Source: Tardiphaga robiniae
GTDB lineage: Bacteria > Pseudomonadota > Alphaproteobacteria > Rhizobiales > Xanthobacteraceae
Reading direction: 5' to 3'
Assembly (NCBI RefSeq): GCF_013359755.1
Contig: NZ_JABMCJ010000085.1
Span: forward strand, 305,756 to 369,755
Length of the DNA stretch: 64,000 nt
Part shown: piece after piece, positions 56,822 to 64,000 of the stretch
How the letters are laid out: each line of letters starts with the position of its first letter
Position numbering within the stretch: position 1 is the first letter of the stretch
Notes under the pieces: generated by a model
What the model was told of the DNA's origin: nothing
Seen by the model: only the letters and a program-made list of their open reading frames with translations
The model's database searches: none
Translations under genes and position numbers: made by a program

Positions 56822-58021
56822 TTACGAGTAGCCGGGGGCGAGGGCGAAGGTGCCGTTCTTGGCGGAACGCGCTTCCGACATGACGATCTCGTCGGTCGGA
56901 TAGCCGTTATGCTGGGTGGGCGAGAACGAGTAATTGCCGAAATAGCCGGGATATTTGGTCAGCGAGTTCCAGTATTTGACGATGCCCTCGCTGTCGGTCG
57001 ATCCGCTGGCTTCGACAGCCCTGGCGATCAGTTCGACGGCGTCGATACCGCCCGCGATCCACCACAGCAGTGTGTCGTTGAGCGGCACCTTGGCCTTGTT
57101 CAGGCGATCGACGAGATCCTGACTCTTCGGCGGCAGTTTGCCGGCTGAATCATAGCTGCAGCTCTTGTAGCCGATGGCGTAGACCTTCTCCCAGTTGGCC
57201 GGCTTCTCGATCAGGCTGGCGAGTTCGCCGGAGGCCAGCGACGGATGACCGACAAAGGCAACGTCCCAGTTCATCGATGCGCGGGTGTTGAACATGCGCG
57301 CTTCCATGCCGGTGGAAACGCTCCACACCACGATGACCTGCGCAGCGGCATTCTTGGCGCGCAGCATATCCGGCGTCATGTCGGGCTGCGTCGCGTCGAT
57401 ATTGGCGCTGTAGACGACGTCGGCGCCGTCTTTCTTGAAGGCCTCGACCGAGGCTTTCACCGCGGTGACGCCGTAGCCCGTGGTGTCGCCGATCACGGCG
57501 ATCTTGCTGACTTTCAGCACCTTGAGGCAGTAGTTGCGGACGGCGTCGTCCCATTGGCCGTTGGACGGCGCGATGCGAAATGCGGCGGGGAATTTCGCGG
57601 GGTCGATCAGCGTATCGACGACGCAGGGATGCAGGTCCGGCATCTTGGCGCGCGCCATCAATGGCGTCGTGGCCAGCGCCTCGCCTGAATTCACCGGCCC
57701 CCAGATCGCATGGACCTTGGCCTGGCTGATCAGTTCCTGCGTGGCGTTGACGGCCTTGGTCGGATCGCCCTGCGTATCTCGGGTGATGATCTCGATCTTG
57801 CGGCCCTTGACGCCGCCGGCGGCATTGATGGCTTCCGTGGCAAATGTGACACCGCGGTTGAAGCCGACGGTCGGCGCCGAACTCGGTCCGGTCATGGCGG
57901 CGAGCCAGCCGATCTTGATCGGTTCGGACGATTGCGCAATGGCGGGACGTGCGAGTGGAAAACTTGCTGCGCCGAGTGCGCCGGCGCCGCCCAACAGAAT
58001 TCCACGACGAGAAATGCTCAT
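56822..58021 (-). CDS. Branched-chain-type ABC solute-binding protein
   Basis: 399 residues. The N-terminus SISRRGILLGGAGALGAA has a twin-arginine and a hydrophobic run ending at AIAQ, so export by the Tat route is possible. The mature protein (IKIGWLAAMTGPSSAPTVGFNRGV) is a type I periplasmic binding fold of the Liv family. The ATG at 58021 has AGGGAGGA upstream; the frame to 58075 is open without support. It is the first gene of the liv-like operon. Confidence 0.9.
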   Translation of the reverse strand: MSISRRGILLGGAGALGAASFPLARPAIAQSSEPIKIGWLAAMTGPSSAPTVGFNRGVTFATEAINAAGGVKGRKIEIITRDTQGDPTKAVNATQELISQAKVHAIWGPVNSGEALATTPLMARAKMPDLHPCVVDTLIDPAKFPAAFRIAPSNGQWDDAVRNYCLKVLKVSKIAVIGDTTGYGVTAVKASVEAFKKDGADVVYSANIDATQPDMTPDMLRAKNAAAQVIVVWSVSTGMEARMFNTRASMNWDVAFVGHPSLASGELASLIEKPANWEKVYAIGYKSCSYDSAGKLPPKSQDLVDRLNKAKVPLNDTLLWWIAGGIDAVELIARAVEASGSTDSEGIVKYWNSLTKYPGYFGNYSFSPTQHNGYPTDEIVMSEARSAKNGTFALAPGYS

Positions 58022-58360
58022 CTTGACTTCCTCCCTGTGTTTTCCCTTTGCGGTGCCTGTCATTGATGCAGGCATCCGTTTCGTCCGCCCGGTCGTTGCC
58101 GGATTATGTGTGTGGGTGATGTCGTTGGTCGGTCAGATACTCCGGATCGTCATGACTTATGCCGATGTTGCGCGGTGGCAGAGCGCGACGCGCAGATCCA
58201 TCTCCATCGCCTCAGGCTGACCTGTCGCGGTGGCTTTGGCAATCGGCTTGTGATCTTTGACGATGGCAGGGACGTTGCCAAGGGCCTGGCCGTTGCAAGT
58301 CACACGGTGCTGCTCTGCAGTCCCGCTCGTCTGTTGCAACGCAATGATGCGTGACTGTCG
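58022..58360. other. Region between the binding-protein gene and the SDR gene
   Basis: No confident gene. Two overlapping frames on opposite strands look somewhat coding (plus 58190-58354, with VIFDDGRDVAKGLAVASHTV; minus 58157-58339, 60 residues from a TTG), but neither has a ribosome site or a recognised family. It may be a gene remnant and also the promoter of the liv-like operon. Confidence 0.35.
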
Positions 58361-59146
58361 TCAGGTCGCGCTGAAGCCGCCATCTGCTGATAGCACATGG
58401 CCGACGATGTAGCCGGCATCGTCGGACGCGAGCCACACCACGGCTTCGGCGACTTCATGCGGCTGGCCCATACGCCGGATCGGCAGGCCGGCTGCGACGG
58501 CCGACATGTCGGCGATCCCCGAGGCCAGCATCATGTCGGTGACGACGCGGCCCGGCGCCACCGCGTTGATGCGGATGCCGCGCGGCCCGCATTCCATCGC
58601 TGCCGAACGCATCAGTGAGATCACCGCCGCTTTCGATGCAGAATATAGCGCAAGGCCTGGATTGGGATTGCGGATGCCGCTCACCGACGCGTTGATGACG
58701 ATGCGGCCGCCGCCATTCAGTTCCATGGCCTGGATCTGATGCTTCAGGCCAAGAAACACCGAGCGGACATTGGCATCGAACACGGTGTCATAGACCGCCT
58801 CTGTCTGCTGCTCGACCGGCGCGCGCCGTTCCTGATAGCCTGCATTGTTGAAGGCCACGTCGAGCCGCCCGAAACGGGATATCACGGCCTGCACCAGACT
58901 GGCGACCTCGGCCTCCTCGGTCACATCGGTGCGGACGAACAGTGTCTCGGCCCCAAACCGGCCGCAGTCTTCCGCAGCGGCCTGTCCCTCGGACTCGCGG
59001 CGGCCTGCGATCACCACTGCAGCTGCGCCTTCCTGCGCCATCAGCAACGCGGCCGCCCGCCCGATGCCGGTGCCGCCGCCGGTCACGAGGCAGATGCGTC
59101 CGGCCATGCGGTCGCGGGGGCGGAACAGGGCAGCGCTGGTTGTCAT
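58361..59146 (-). CDS. Short-chain dehydrogenase/reductase
   Basis: 261 residues. Cofactor loop TGGGTGIGR (22-30), NNAG (100-103), and catalytic Tyr168 and Lys172 in YSASK. Classical SDR enzymes oxidise alcohols or reduce ketones with NAD(P). The ATG at 59146 lies six bases after AAGGA; an ATG at 59152 abuts the ribosome site. It is divergent from a MarR gene with a 21-bp dyad between. A role in sugar-acid or hydroxy-acid oxidation is inferred from the neighbouring dehydratase. Confidence 0.9.
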   Translation of the reverse strand: MTTSAALFRPRDRMAGRICLVTGGGTGIGRAAALLMAQEGAAAVVIAGRRESEGQAAAEDCGRFGAETLFVRTDVTEEAEVASLVQAVISRFGRLDVAFNNAGYQERRAPVEQQTEAVYDTVFDANVRSVFLGLKHQIQAMELNGGGRIVINASVSGIRNPNPGLALYSASKAAVISLMRSAAMECGPRGIRINAVAPGRVVTDMMLASGIADMSAVAAGLPIRRMGQPHEVAEAVVWLASDDAGYIVGHVLSADGGFSAT

Positions 59147-59199
59147 GATCATTCCTTGCACGGATCGTGCTAACACGGGCGTTATTCGTCGCCAGCAAT

Positions 59200-59220
59200 A
59201 TAGTTGTATCATGCAACTAT
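59200..59220. promoter_or_regulatory. 21-bp dyad, candidate MarR operator
   Basis: ATAGTTGTAT-C-ATGCAACTAT: 10-bp arms with one mismatch about a central C. It lies between the divergent SDR (start 59146) and MarR (start 59238) genes, 17 bp before the latter. Confidence 0.65.
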
Positions 59221-59237
59221 CGTCAAGGAGCCTGCGA

Positions 59238-59723
59238 TTGTCCGATATTGACGCCGATTTGATCGATCACATCCGCGCCGCGTCGCGTCTGATGGTGCGC
59301 GAACTCGGTTTCATGCAGGCAACGGTTGCAGCGACCGACTATCCGCCATCGGCGGTGCATACGCTGCTGGAGATCGGCGCGCGCGAGGCGATGACCGCAG
59401 TCGAATTATCCGCGTTTCTCGGCCTGGAGAAATCCAGCGTCAGCCGGATGATCCGCAAGCTGATCGACGCAGGCGAATTGAAGGAAGCCGCTAGTGCCGG
59501 CGACGGCCGCGTCAAGCGGCTGCTGCTCACGGCCAAGGGACGGCGTACCCGCGAGGCGATCGAGGCCTATGGGCAGCGGCAGGTCACCAATGCCTTGCAG
59601 CAATTGGCTCCGGCCCAGCGTCAGAAGGTGGCCGAAGGTCTCACTCTCTATGCCGAAGCACTGGAAGCGCATCGGCTGGCAGACGCACAGGTGTCGGACC
59701 GGACATTGGCCAGGCGGTCTTGA
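59238..59723 (+). CDS. MarR-family transcription regulator
   Basis: 161 residues. The winged helix is clear (MTAVELSAFLGLEKSSVSRMIRKLIDAGELKEAASAGDGRVKRLLLTAKG), flanked by dimer helices. The start is taken as TTG 59238, seven bases after AAGGAG; the ATG at 59211 would lie inside the dyad operator. MarR proteins release DNA on binding phenolic or other small ligands, so it probably senses the substrate of the neighbouring SDR, transporter or dehydratase genes. Confidence 0.88.
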   Translation: MSDIDADLIDHIRAASRLMVRELGFMQATVAATDYPPSAVHTLLEIGAREAMTAVELSAFLGLEKSSVSRMIRKLIDAGELKEAASAGDGRVKRLLLTAKGRRTREAIEAYGQRQVTNALQQLAPAQRQKVAEGLTLYAEALEAHRLADAQVSDRTLARRS

Positions 59724-59819
59724 ACCGCTACAGTCGAATCCGGCACACTCGACCGGCTTGACTGGTTCGCATCGTGCAAAAGTAAGTCGTGCCAAAGCAA
59801 AAGAAACAGGGATGGAATT

Positions 59820-61559
59820 ATGCCGGGCCACAAGAAGACCCCCGATCAACTCCGCAGCGCACGCTGGTTCGCGCCGGACGACCTGCGTGCCTTCGGCCAT
59901 CGCTCGCGCGCGATGCAGCAGGGCTATGCACCGGTTGAGTGGAAGGGGCGCCCTGTCATCGCCATCCTCAACACCTGGTCGGAAGCGCAGCCGTGCCACA
60001 TGCATTTCAAGACCCGCGTCGATGACGTCAAACGCGGCATCCTGATGGCTGGCGGTTTCCCCATGGAGCTGCCGGCGCTGTCGCTGTCGGAGAGCTTCCT
60101 GAAGCCGACGACGATGCTCTATCGCAACATGCTGGCGATGGATGCCGAGGAATTGCTGCGCGGCCATCCCGTCGATGGCGTGGTGCTGATGGGCGGCTGC
60201 GACAAGACCACGCCGGGCCTTCTGCTCGGCGCCACCAGCGCGGGTTATCCCGCGATCTATCTGCCGGCCGGTCCGATGCTGCGCGGTAACTGGAAGGGCA
60301 AGACGCTCGGCTCCGGCTCGGACGCCTGGAAATACTGGGACGAGCGCCGCGCCGGCAAGATCTCCGACAAGGAATGGGTCGAGGTTGAGGGCGGCATCGC
60401 CCGCAGCTACGGCACCTGCATGACCATGGGCACGGCATCGACCATGACGGCGATTGCCGAGTCCATTGGCATGACGCTCCCCGGTGCCTCGTCGATCCCC
60501 GCTGCCGATGCAGGTCACATCCGCATGGCCAGCGAATGTGGCCGCCGCATCGTCGAGATGGTGTGGGAAGATCTGACTCCGCAAAAGATCCAGACGCGCA
60601 AGGCCTTCGAGAACGCCATCACTGTGGCGATGGCCATGGGCTGCTCGACCAATGCGATCATCCATCTGATCGCGCAGGCGCGCCGCGCCGGTCAGGATAT
60701 CGGCCTCGACGATTTCGAGATCGCCAGCCGCAAGGTGCCCGTGATCGCCAATGTGCGCCCGTCCGGCGACAAATATCTGATGGAGGATTTCTTCTATGCC
60801 GGCGGCCTGCCGGGACTGATGAGCCGCATCAAGGACCATCTGCATCTCGACGTGATGACCGTCACCGGCAAGACGCTGGGTGAGAACATCGCCGGCGCCG
60901 AAGTCTATAACGACGACGTCATCCGAACCGTCAAAGATCCCATCTACGCCGAGGGCGCGCTCGCGGTGCTGAAGGGCAACCTCGCGCCCGATGGCTGCGT
61001 CATCAAACCGTCAGCCTGCGAGCCGCGCTTTCTCAAGCATACCGGTCCGGCACTGGTGTTCGACGACTATCCCAGCATGAAGAAGGCGATCGACGACGAG
61101 AGCCTCGATGTCACGGCCGATCATGTGCTGATCCTGCGCAATGCGGGTCCGCAGGGCGGGCCGGGCATGCCGGAATGGGGCATGCTGCCGATCCCGAAGA
61201 AGCTGGTGAAGCAGGGCGTCCGCGACATGGTGCGCCTCAGCGATGCGCGCATGAGCGGCACCAGCTATGGCGCCTGCATCCTGCATGTGGCGCCGGAATC
61301 TTTCATCGGCGGCCCGCTGGCGCTTGTCGAGAATGGCGACATGATCACACTCGACGTCGATGCGCGGACGATCAATCTCGACATCTCCGATGCGGAGATG
61401 GAGAAGCGTCGCGCGGCGTGGAAAGCCCCGGAGCGCAATTACGAACGCGGCTATGGCTGGATGTTCACCAAACATATCCAGCAGGCCAATGAAGGCTGCG
61501 ACTTCGACTTCCTGCGTACCGACTTCGGCGCGCCGGTCAAAGAACCCGTGATTTATTGA
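59820..61559 (+). CDS. IlvD/Edd-family sugar-acid dehydratase, L-arabinonate dehydratase-like
   Basis: 579 residues. Iron-sulfur ligands fall at Cys59 (AQPCH), Cys127 (GGCDKT, with Lys129) and Cys200 (YGTCMTMG), and the catalytic Ser lies in DARMSGTS (479). Length and cysteine positions agree with the [2Fe-2S] L-arabinonate dehydratase of Rhizobium leguminosarum, not with dihydroxyacid dehydratase of branched-chain synthesis. It converts an aldonic acid to its 2-keto-3-deoxy form. The next gene is an RraA-like protein, whose stop-start contact suggests a shared pathway. Confidence 0.93.
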   Translation: MPGHKKTPDQLRSARWFAPDDLRAFGHRSRAMQQGYAPVEWKGRPVIAILNTWSEAQPCHMHFKTRVDDVKRGILMAGGFPMELPALSLSESFLKPTTMLYRNMLAMDAEELLRGHPVDGVVLMGGCDKTTPGLLLGATSAGYPAIYLPAGPMLRGNWKGKTLGSGSDAWKYWDERRAGKISDKEWVEVEGGIARSYGTCMTMGTASTMTAIAESIGMTLPGASSIPAADAGHIRMASECGRRIVEMVWEDLTPQKIQTRKAFENAITVAMAMGCSTNAIIHLIAQARRAGQDIGLDDFEIASRKVPVIANVRPSGDKYLMEDFFYAGGLPGLMSRIKDHLHLDVMTVTGKTLGENIAGAEVYNDDVIRTVKDPIYAEGALAVLKGNLAPDGCVIKPSACEPRFLKHTGPALVFDDYPSMKKAIDDESLDVTADHVLILRNAGPQGGPGMPEWGMLPIPKKLVKQGVRDMVRLSDARMSGTSYGACILHVAPESFIGGPLALVENGDMITLDVDARTINLDISDAEMEKRRAAWKAPERNYERGYGWMFTKHIQQANEGCDFDFLRTDFGAPVKEPVIY

Positions 61560-62291
61560 GTGAGTGATCCCATGACCAAGCTCAGCGACGCGACCCGCGC
61601 CAAACTCAAGACCATCTCCACCGCCACGGTGGCCACCGCGCTCTACAAGCGCGGCTTCCGCAATCAGTGCATCCAGGATGTCCATCCGCTCGGACCGAAC
61701 CAGCCGACACTGGTGGGCGAGGCCTTCACGCTGCGCTACATGCCGGCGCGCGAGGATCTCAACAAGCTCGATGTGTTCAGGGACCGCTCGCATCCCCAGC
61801 GCAAGGCGGTCGAGGATTGCCCGCCCGGCGCGGTGCTCGTGATGGACAGCCGCAAGGATGCGCGTGCGGCCTCCGCCGGCGCCATCCTGATCAACCGGCT
61901 GGCCCAGCGCGGCGTTGCCGGTGTCATCACCGATGGCGGCTTTCGTGATTCCGCCGAGATCGCCAAGCTCGGCTTCCCCGCCTATCACCATCGCCCGAGC
62001 GCACCGACCAATCTGACGCTACATCAGGCCATCGAGATCAACGGCCCGATCGGCTGCGGCGATGCGCCGGTGTTTCCCGGCGACGTGATCCTCGGCGACA
62101 GCGACGGCGTCATCGTCATCCCCGCGCATCTTGCCGACGAGATCGCCAACGAGGCCTTCGAGATGACCGCCTTCGAGGATTTCGTCACCGAACAGGTCCA
62201 GAAGGGCAAGGGCATCTTCGGGCTTTACCCCGCGACGGATGAGCAGACGCTGGTGGATTTCGCGGCGTGGCGGAAGGAGAAGGGGCGGTAG
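61560..62291 (+). CDS. RraA-like/HMG-aldolase-family protein
   Basis: 243 residues. The RraA fold core is visible: GEAFTLRYMPAREDLN, GAVLVMDSRKDARAASAGAILINRLAQRGVAGVITDGGFRDS (cut here as the Asp-Gly-Gly and Arg-Asp active-site region), and GDVILGDSDGVIVIP. Members either inhibit RNase E or act as class II pyruvate aldolases/decarboxylases; the Gx(4)RD-type site fits the enzyme group. A GTG start at 61560 touches the dehydratase stop; an ATG at 61572 is the alternative. It likely acts on the product of the dehydratase. Confidence 0.88.
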   Translation: MSDPMTKLSDATRAKLKTISTATVATALYKRGFRNQCIQDVHPLGPNQPTLVGEAFTLRYMPAREDLNKLDVFRDRSHPQRKAVEDCPPGAVLVMDSRKDARAASAGAILINRLAQRGVAGVITDGGFRDSAEIAKLGFPAYHHRPSAPTNLTLHQAIEINGPIGCGDAPVFPGDVILGDSDGVIVIPAHLADEIANEAFEMTAFEDFVTEQVQKGKGIFGLYPATDEQTLVDFAAWRKEKGR

Positions 62292-62403
62292 GGCGCGATC
62301 ACGGCGTGCATCGCGTCAGGATGGAACCAGAGGCGGTTCTTGGCTTTGTCTTGGAGAGATGCGCCGGTGCGCATCATCCATCACTCAGCCGGAAAGAGAC
62401 GCT

Positions 62404-63414
62404 ATGCGCAGCCTCATCGTCGCGGTCGGACTGTCGCTGCTGGCGCAGGGCGCAGCCCTCGCCAAGGATTCCGACAAGCCGTCCAGGGCTTTCAATGCCG
62501 AGACGATCAACGCCGCCAATTTCACCGGCAAGCTGCCGCCCGACGAGAAGCTCAGCCCGCTGGCGGTGAAGCTACAGGTGCTGCTCGACCGCGCGCATTT
62601 CTCGCCGGGCGAGATCGACGGGATGTTCGGCGACAATGTGGAGAAGGCACTGCTGGCTTTTGCGGAAGCCAACAGCCTGCCGTCCGGCAAGGCGCTGACG
62701 CCGGAGATCTGGGCGAAGCTGCAGGCGGGATCATCGGACCCGGTCATGACCGATTACGTGCTGACCGAGAAAGACGTGAAGGGTCCATATCTCGATAAGC
62801 TCCCAGTCAAAATGGAGGAGATGAAGGCGCTGAAGAAACTTGACTACACCAGCGCTCGCGAAGCCCTCGGCGAACGCTTCCATATGAGCCAGGATCTGCT
62901 CGAGACGCTCAATCTCAAAGCGAAGTTCGACAAGGCCGGCGATACGATCACCATCGTCAAGCTGTCGGATCGCAAGCCCGACAAGGTCAGCCGCCTTGAG
63001 GTCGACAAGGTCCGCCAGACCGTGAAGGCCTTCGCCAAGGATGGCGCGTTGCTCGCCTTCTATCCTGCCAGCGTCGGCAGCGATGAGAAGCCGACGCCAT
63101 CGGGTGCACTGAAAGTGACGTCGGTTCACGCCAACCCGGTCTATCGTTACGATCCGAAATACAAGTTCAAGGGCGTGGAATCGTCGAAGCCCTTCACCAT
63201 CAATGGCGGCCCCAACAATCCCGTCGGTGCCATGTGGATCGGCCTGTCGGAGAAGAGTTATGGCATCCACGGCACGTCGGATCCGTCCCGCGTCAGCAAG
63301 AGCGATTCCCATGGCTGCGTGCGTCTCACCAACTGGGACGTGGAGCGCCTCGGTGCATCCGTGAAGAAGGGTGTGGAAGTCAGCTTCGTCGACGGCAAGC
63401 AGGCGGCGAAGTAG
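62404..63414 (+). CDS. L,D-transpeptidase (YkuD domain) with peptidoglycan-binding domain
   Basis: 336 residues. A signal peptide ends at ALAK; a peptidoglycan-binding type 1 domain follows (LLDRAHFSPGEIDGMFGDNV, about residues 60-110). The C-terminal YkuD domain has the catalytic motif HGTSDPSRVSKSDSHGCVRL with Cys305. It makes 3-3 cross-links or attaches proteins to peptidoglycan in the periplasm. The ATG at 62404 has GGAAAGAG upstream; the longer frame overlaps the RraA-like gene. Confidence 0.92.
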   Translation: MRSLIVAVGLSLLAQGAALAKDSDKPSRAFNAETINAANFTGKLPPDEKLSPLAVKLQVLLDRAHFSPGEIDGMFGDNVEKALLAFAEANSLPSGKALTPEIWAKLQAGSSDPVMTDYVLTEKDVKGPYLDKLPVKMEEMKALKKLDYTSAREALGERFHMSQDLLETLNLKAKFDKAGDTITIVKLSDRKPDKVSRLEVDKVRQTVKAFAKDGALLAFYPASVGSDEKPTPSGALKVTSVHANPVYRYDPKYKFKGVESSKPFTINGGPNNPVGAMWIGLSEKSYGIHGTSDPSRVSKSDSHGCVRLTNWDVERLGASVKKGVEVSFVDGKQAAK

Positions 63415-63438
63415 TGCGCGCGGTATTGCGCGTCCTCC

Positions 63439-63622
63439 TCGTCATTCGGGGGCGTGGGCGGCGCTAGCCGCGCGCGAACCCGGAATCCCGGAGTGTTTTG
63501 CGCTGAACATGCTGGGATTCCCCGCCACTCCAATTGGAGTGGCTGAGGTTCGCGATACGCCGCCTTCGGCGTCTCCTCGCGCCCTCAGGCAAACCAATTG
63601 GTTTGCCGGGGAATGACAGTGT
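63439..63622. repeat. Compound REP-like repeat carrying two perfect 20-bp palindromes
   Basis: The ends (CTCGTCATTCGGGGGCG and CGGGGAATGACAGTGTG) and the core GAACCCGGAATCCCGGAGTG match the family at 47174 and 53273. Inside are two perfect palindromes with the same CCAATTGG centre: GCCACTCCAATTGGAGTGGC (63524-63543) and GGCAAACCAATTGGTTTGCC (63588-63607). Confidence 0.7.
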
Positions 63623-63699
63623 GGGGCGGCAAGATAGCCTTCGAACATTTTTTCCTATCTTCCGTTGACACCATCCCCATCAGGTTTATATTCCCCATT

Positions 63700-63990
63700 G
63701 TCCTGCCCCACCGAGAGGGGCGATCGCGATCGTCACGTTCGCGGGGTGGGATGCGGTGGACGCCGGAGATGCGGCGTCACGCGGTTCACGGGTGACGTCT
63801 GTCTTCGGGCAGGACGGATCTGCGCCAGCACTGCCACTGGCAAGGACACGGCCGACCTTGAGATGGAAAGATCCCTGGACAGTGTGACGGACGACCAAAT
63901 CGAAACGCGTTCGGCCTAGTCGCTTGAGGCTCCCTTCCCATCGCCTTGGGACTTTAATTCGCGATCGGAGCGTTCGTCGAGGCAAAGTGC
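63700..63990. other. Gene-poor tail, possible copy of a dispersed element
   Basis: Frames are open on both strands but none has a ribosome site or family features. The stretch GAGAGGGGCGATCGCGATCG followed by GTCACGTTCGCGGGGTGGGATGCGG resembles, from memory, the start of a long untranslated repeat seen in many Bradyrhizobium genomes. No structural RNA was recognised. Confidence 0.3.
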
Positions 63991-64000
63991 AAGCAACCGA

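Overview
The window looks like a chromosomal segment of an alphaproteobacterium of the Nitrobacteraceae (Bradyrhizobium / Rhodopseudomonas / Tardiphaga / Afipia group). This is inferred from the GC-rich coding style, paired phasins, a PdhS-like kinase, a FnrN/AadR-type oxygen regulator with its TTGAT-N4-GTCAA sites, a tRNA-His lacking the usual G-1 (an alphaproteobacterial trait), many tripartite-tricarboxylate and branched-chain-type transporters, and palindromic dispersed repeats of the bradyrhizobial kind. No phage, integrase, insertion sequence or CRISPR array was seen.

Region by region: 1-3750 holds the end of a sensor kinase gene, then a nitrogen-oxide module: an NnrR-like Crp/Fnr regulator divergent from pseudoazurin and nnrS, with a TTG-N8-CAA operator between them. 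3764-11812 holds a large PAS kinase with a degenerate G2 box, two phasins, tRNA-His, a response-regulator remnant, an SGNH hydrolase, small secreted and membrane proteins and an orphan ParA. 11906-17269 holds an MHYT-PAS-GGDEF-EAL protein and a csoR/copper-ATPase pair around a shared operator. 17523-28539 is mostly core: LysR, trxB, Lrp/AsnC, DoxX, greA, carB, an MFS pump with a divergent ArsR-type regulator and two identical operators, an unusual 76-nt tRNA-like element, a methyltransferase and dps.

28635-40778 is catabolic. A minus-strand operon (amidohydrolase, extradiol dioxygenase, FAD hydroxylase, FAH hydrolase, TctC) faces a GntR gene and looks like ring hydroxylation, meta-cleavage and hydrolysis. 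After tRNA-Met and two VOC proteins comes a complete tctCBA transporter with its LysR gene. 40792-45382 has a small membrane protein, a seven-repeat propeller fused to RTX repeats, and an oxygen-regulated group: an unknown gene, a FnrN-type regulator and a 34-residue membrane peptide, with three FNR-type boxes.

45506-63414 has phosphoglucomutase, then two further uptake-plus-catabolism clusters. One is an NMT1/SsuA-type ABC transporter with a GntR regulator, a FAH protein and a cyclase-type hydrolase. The other is a Liv-type ABC transporter (with a LivM-LivG fusion) next to an SDR, a MarR regulator, an IlvD/Edd sugar-acid dehydratase and an RraA-like protein. An L,D-transpeptidase and a repeat-rich, gene-poor tail close the window. 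Functional calls rest on motif reading only; substrates of the catabolic clusters are not determined.
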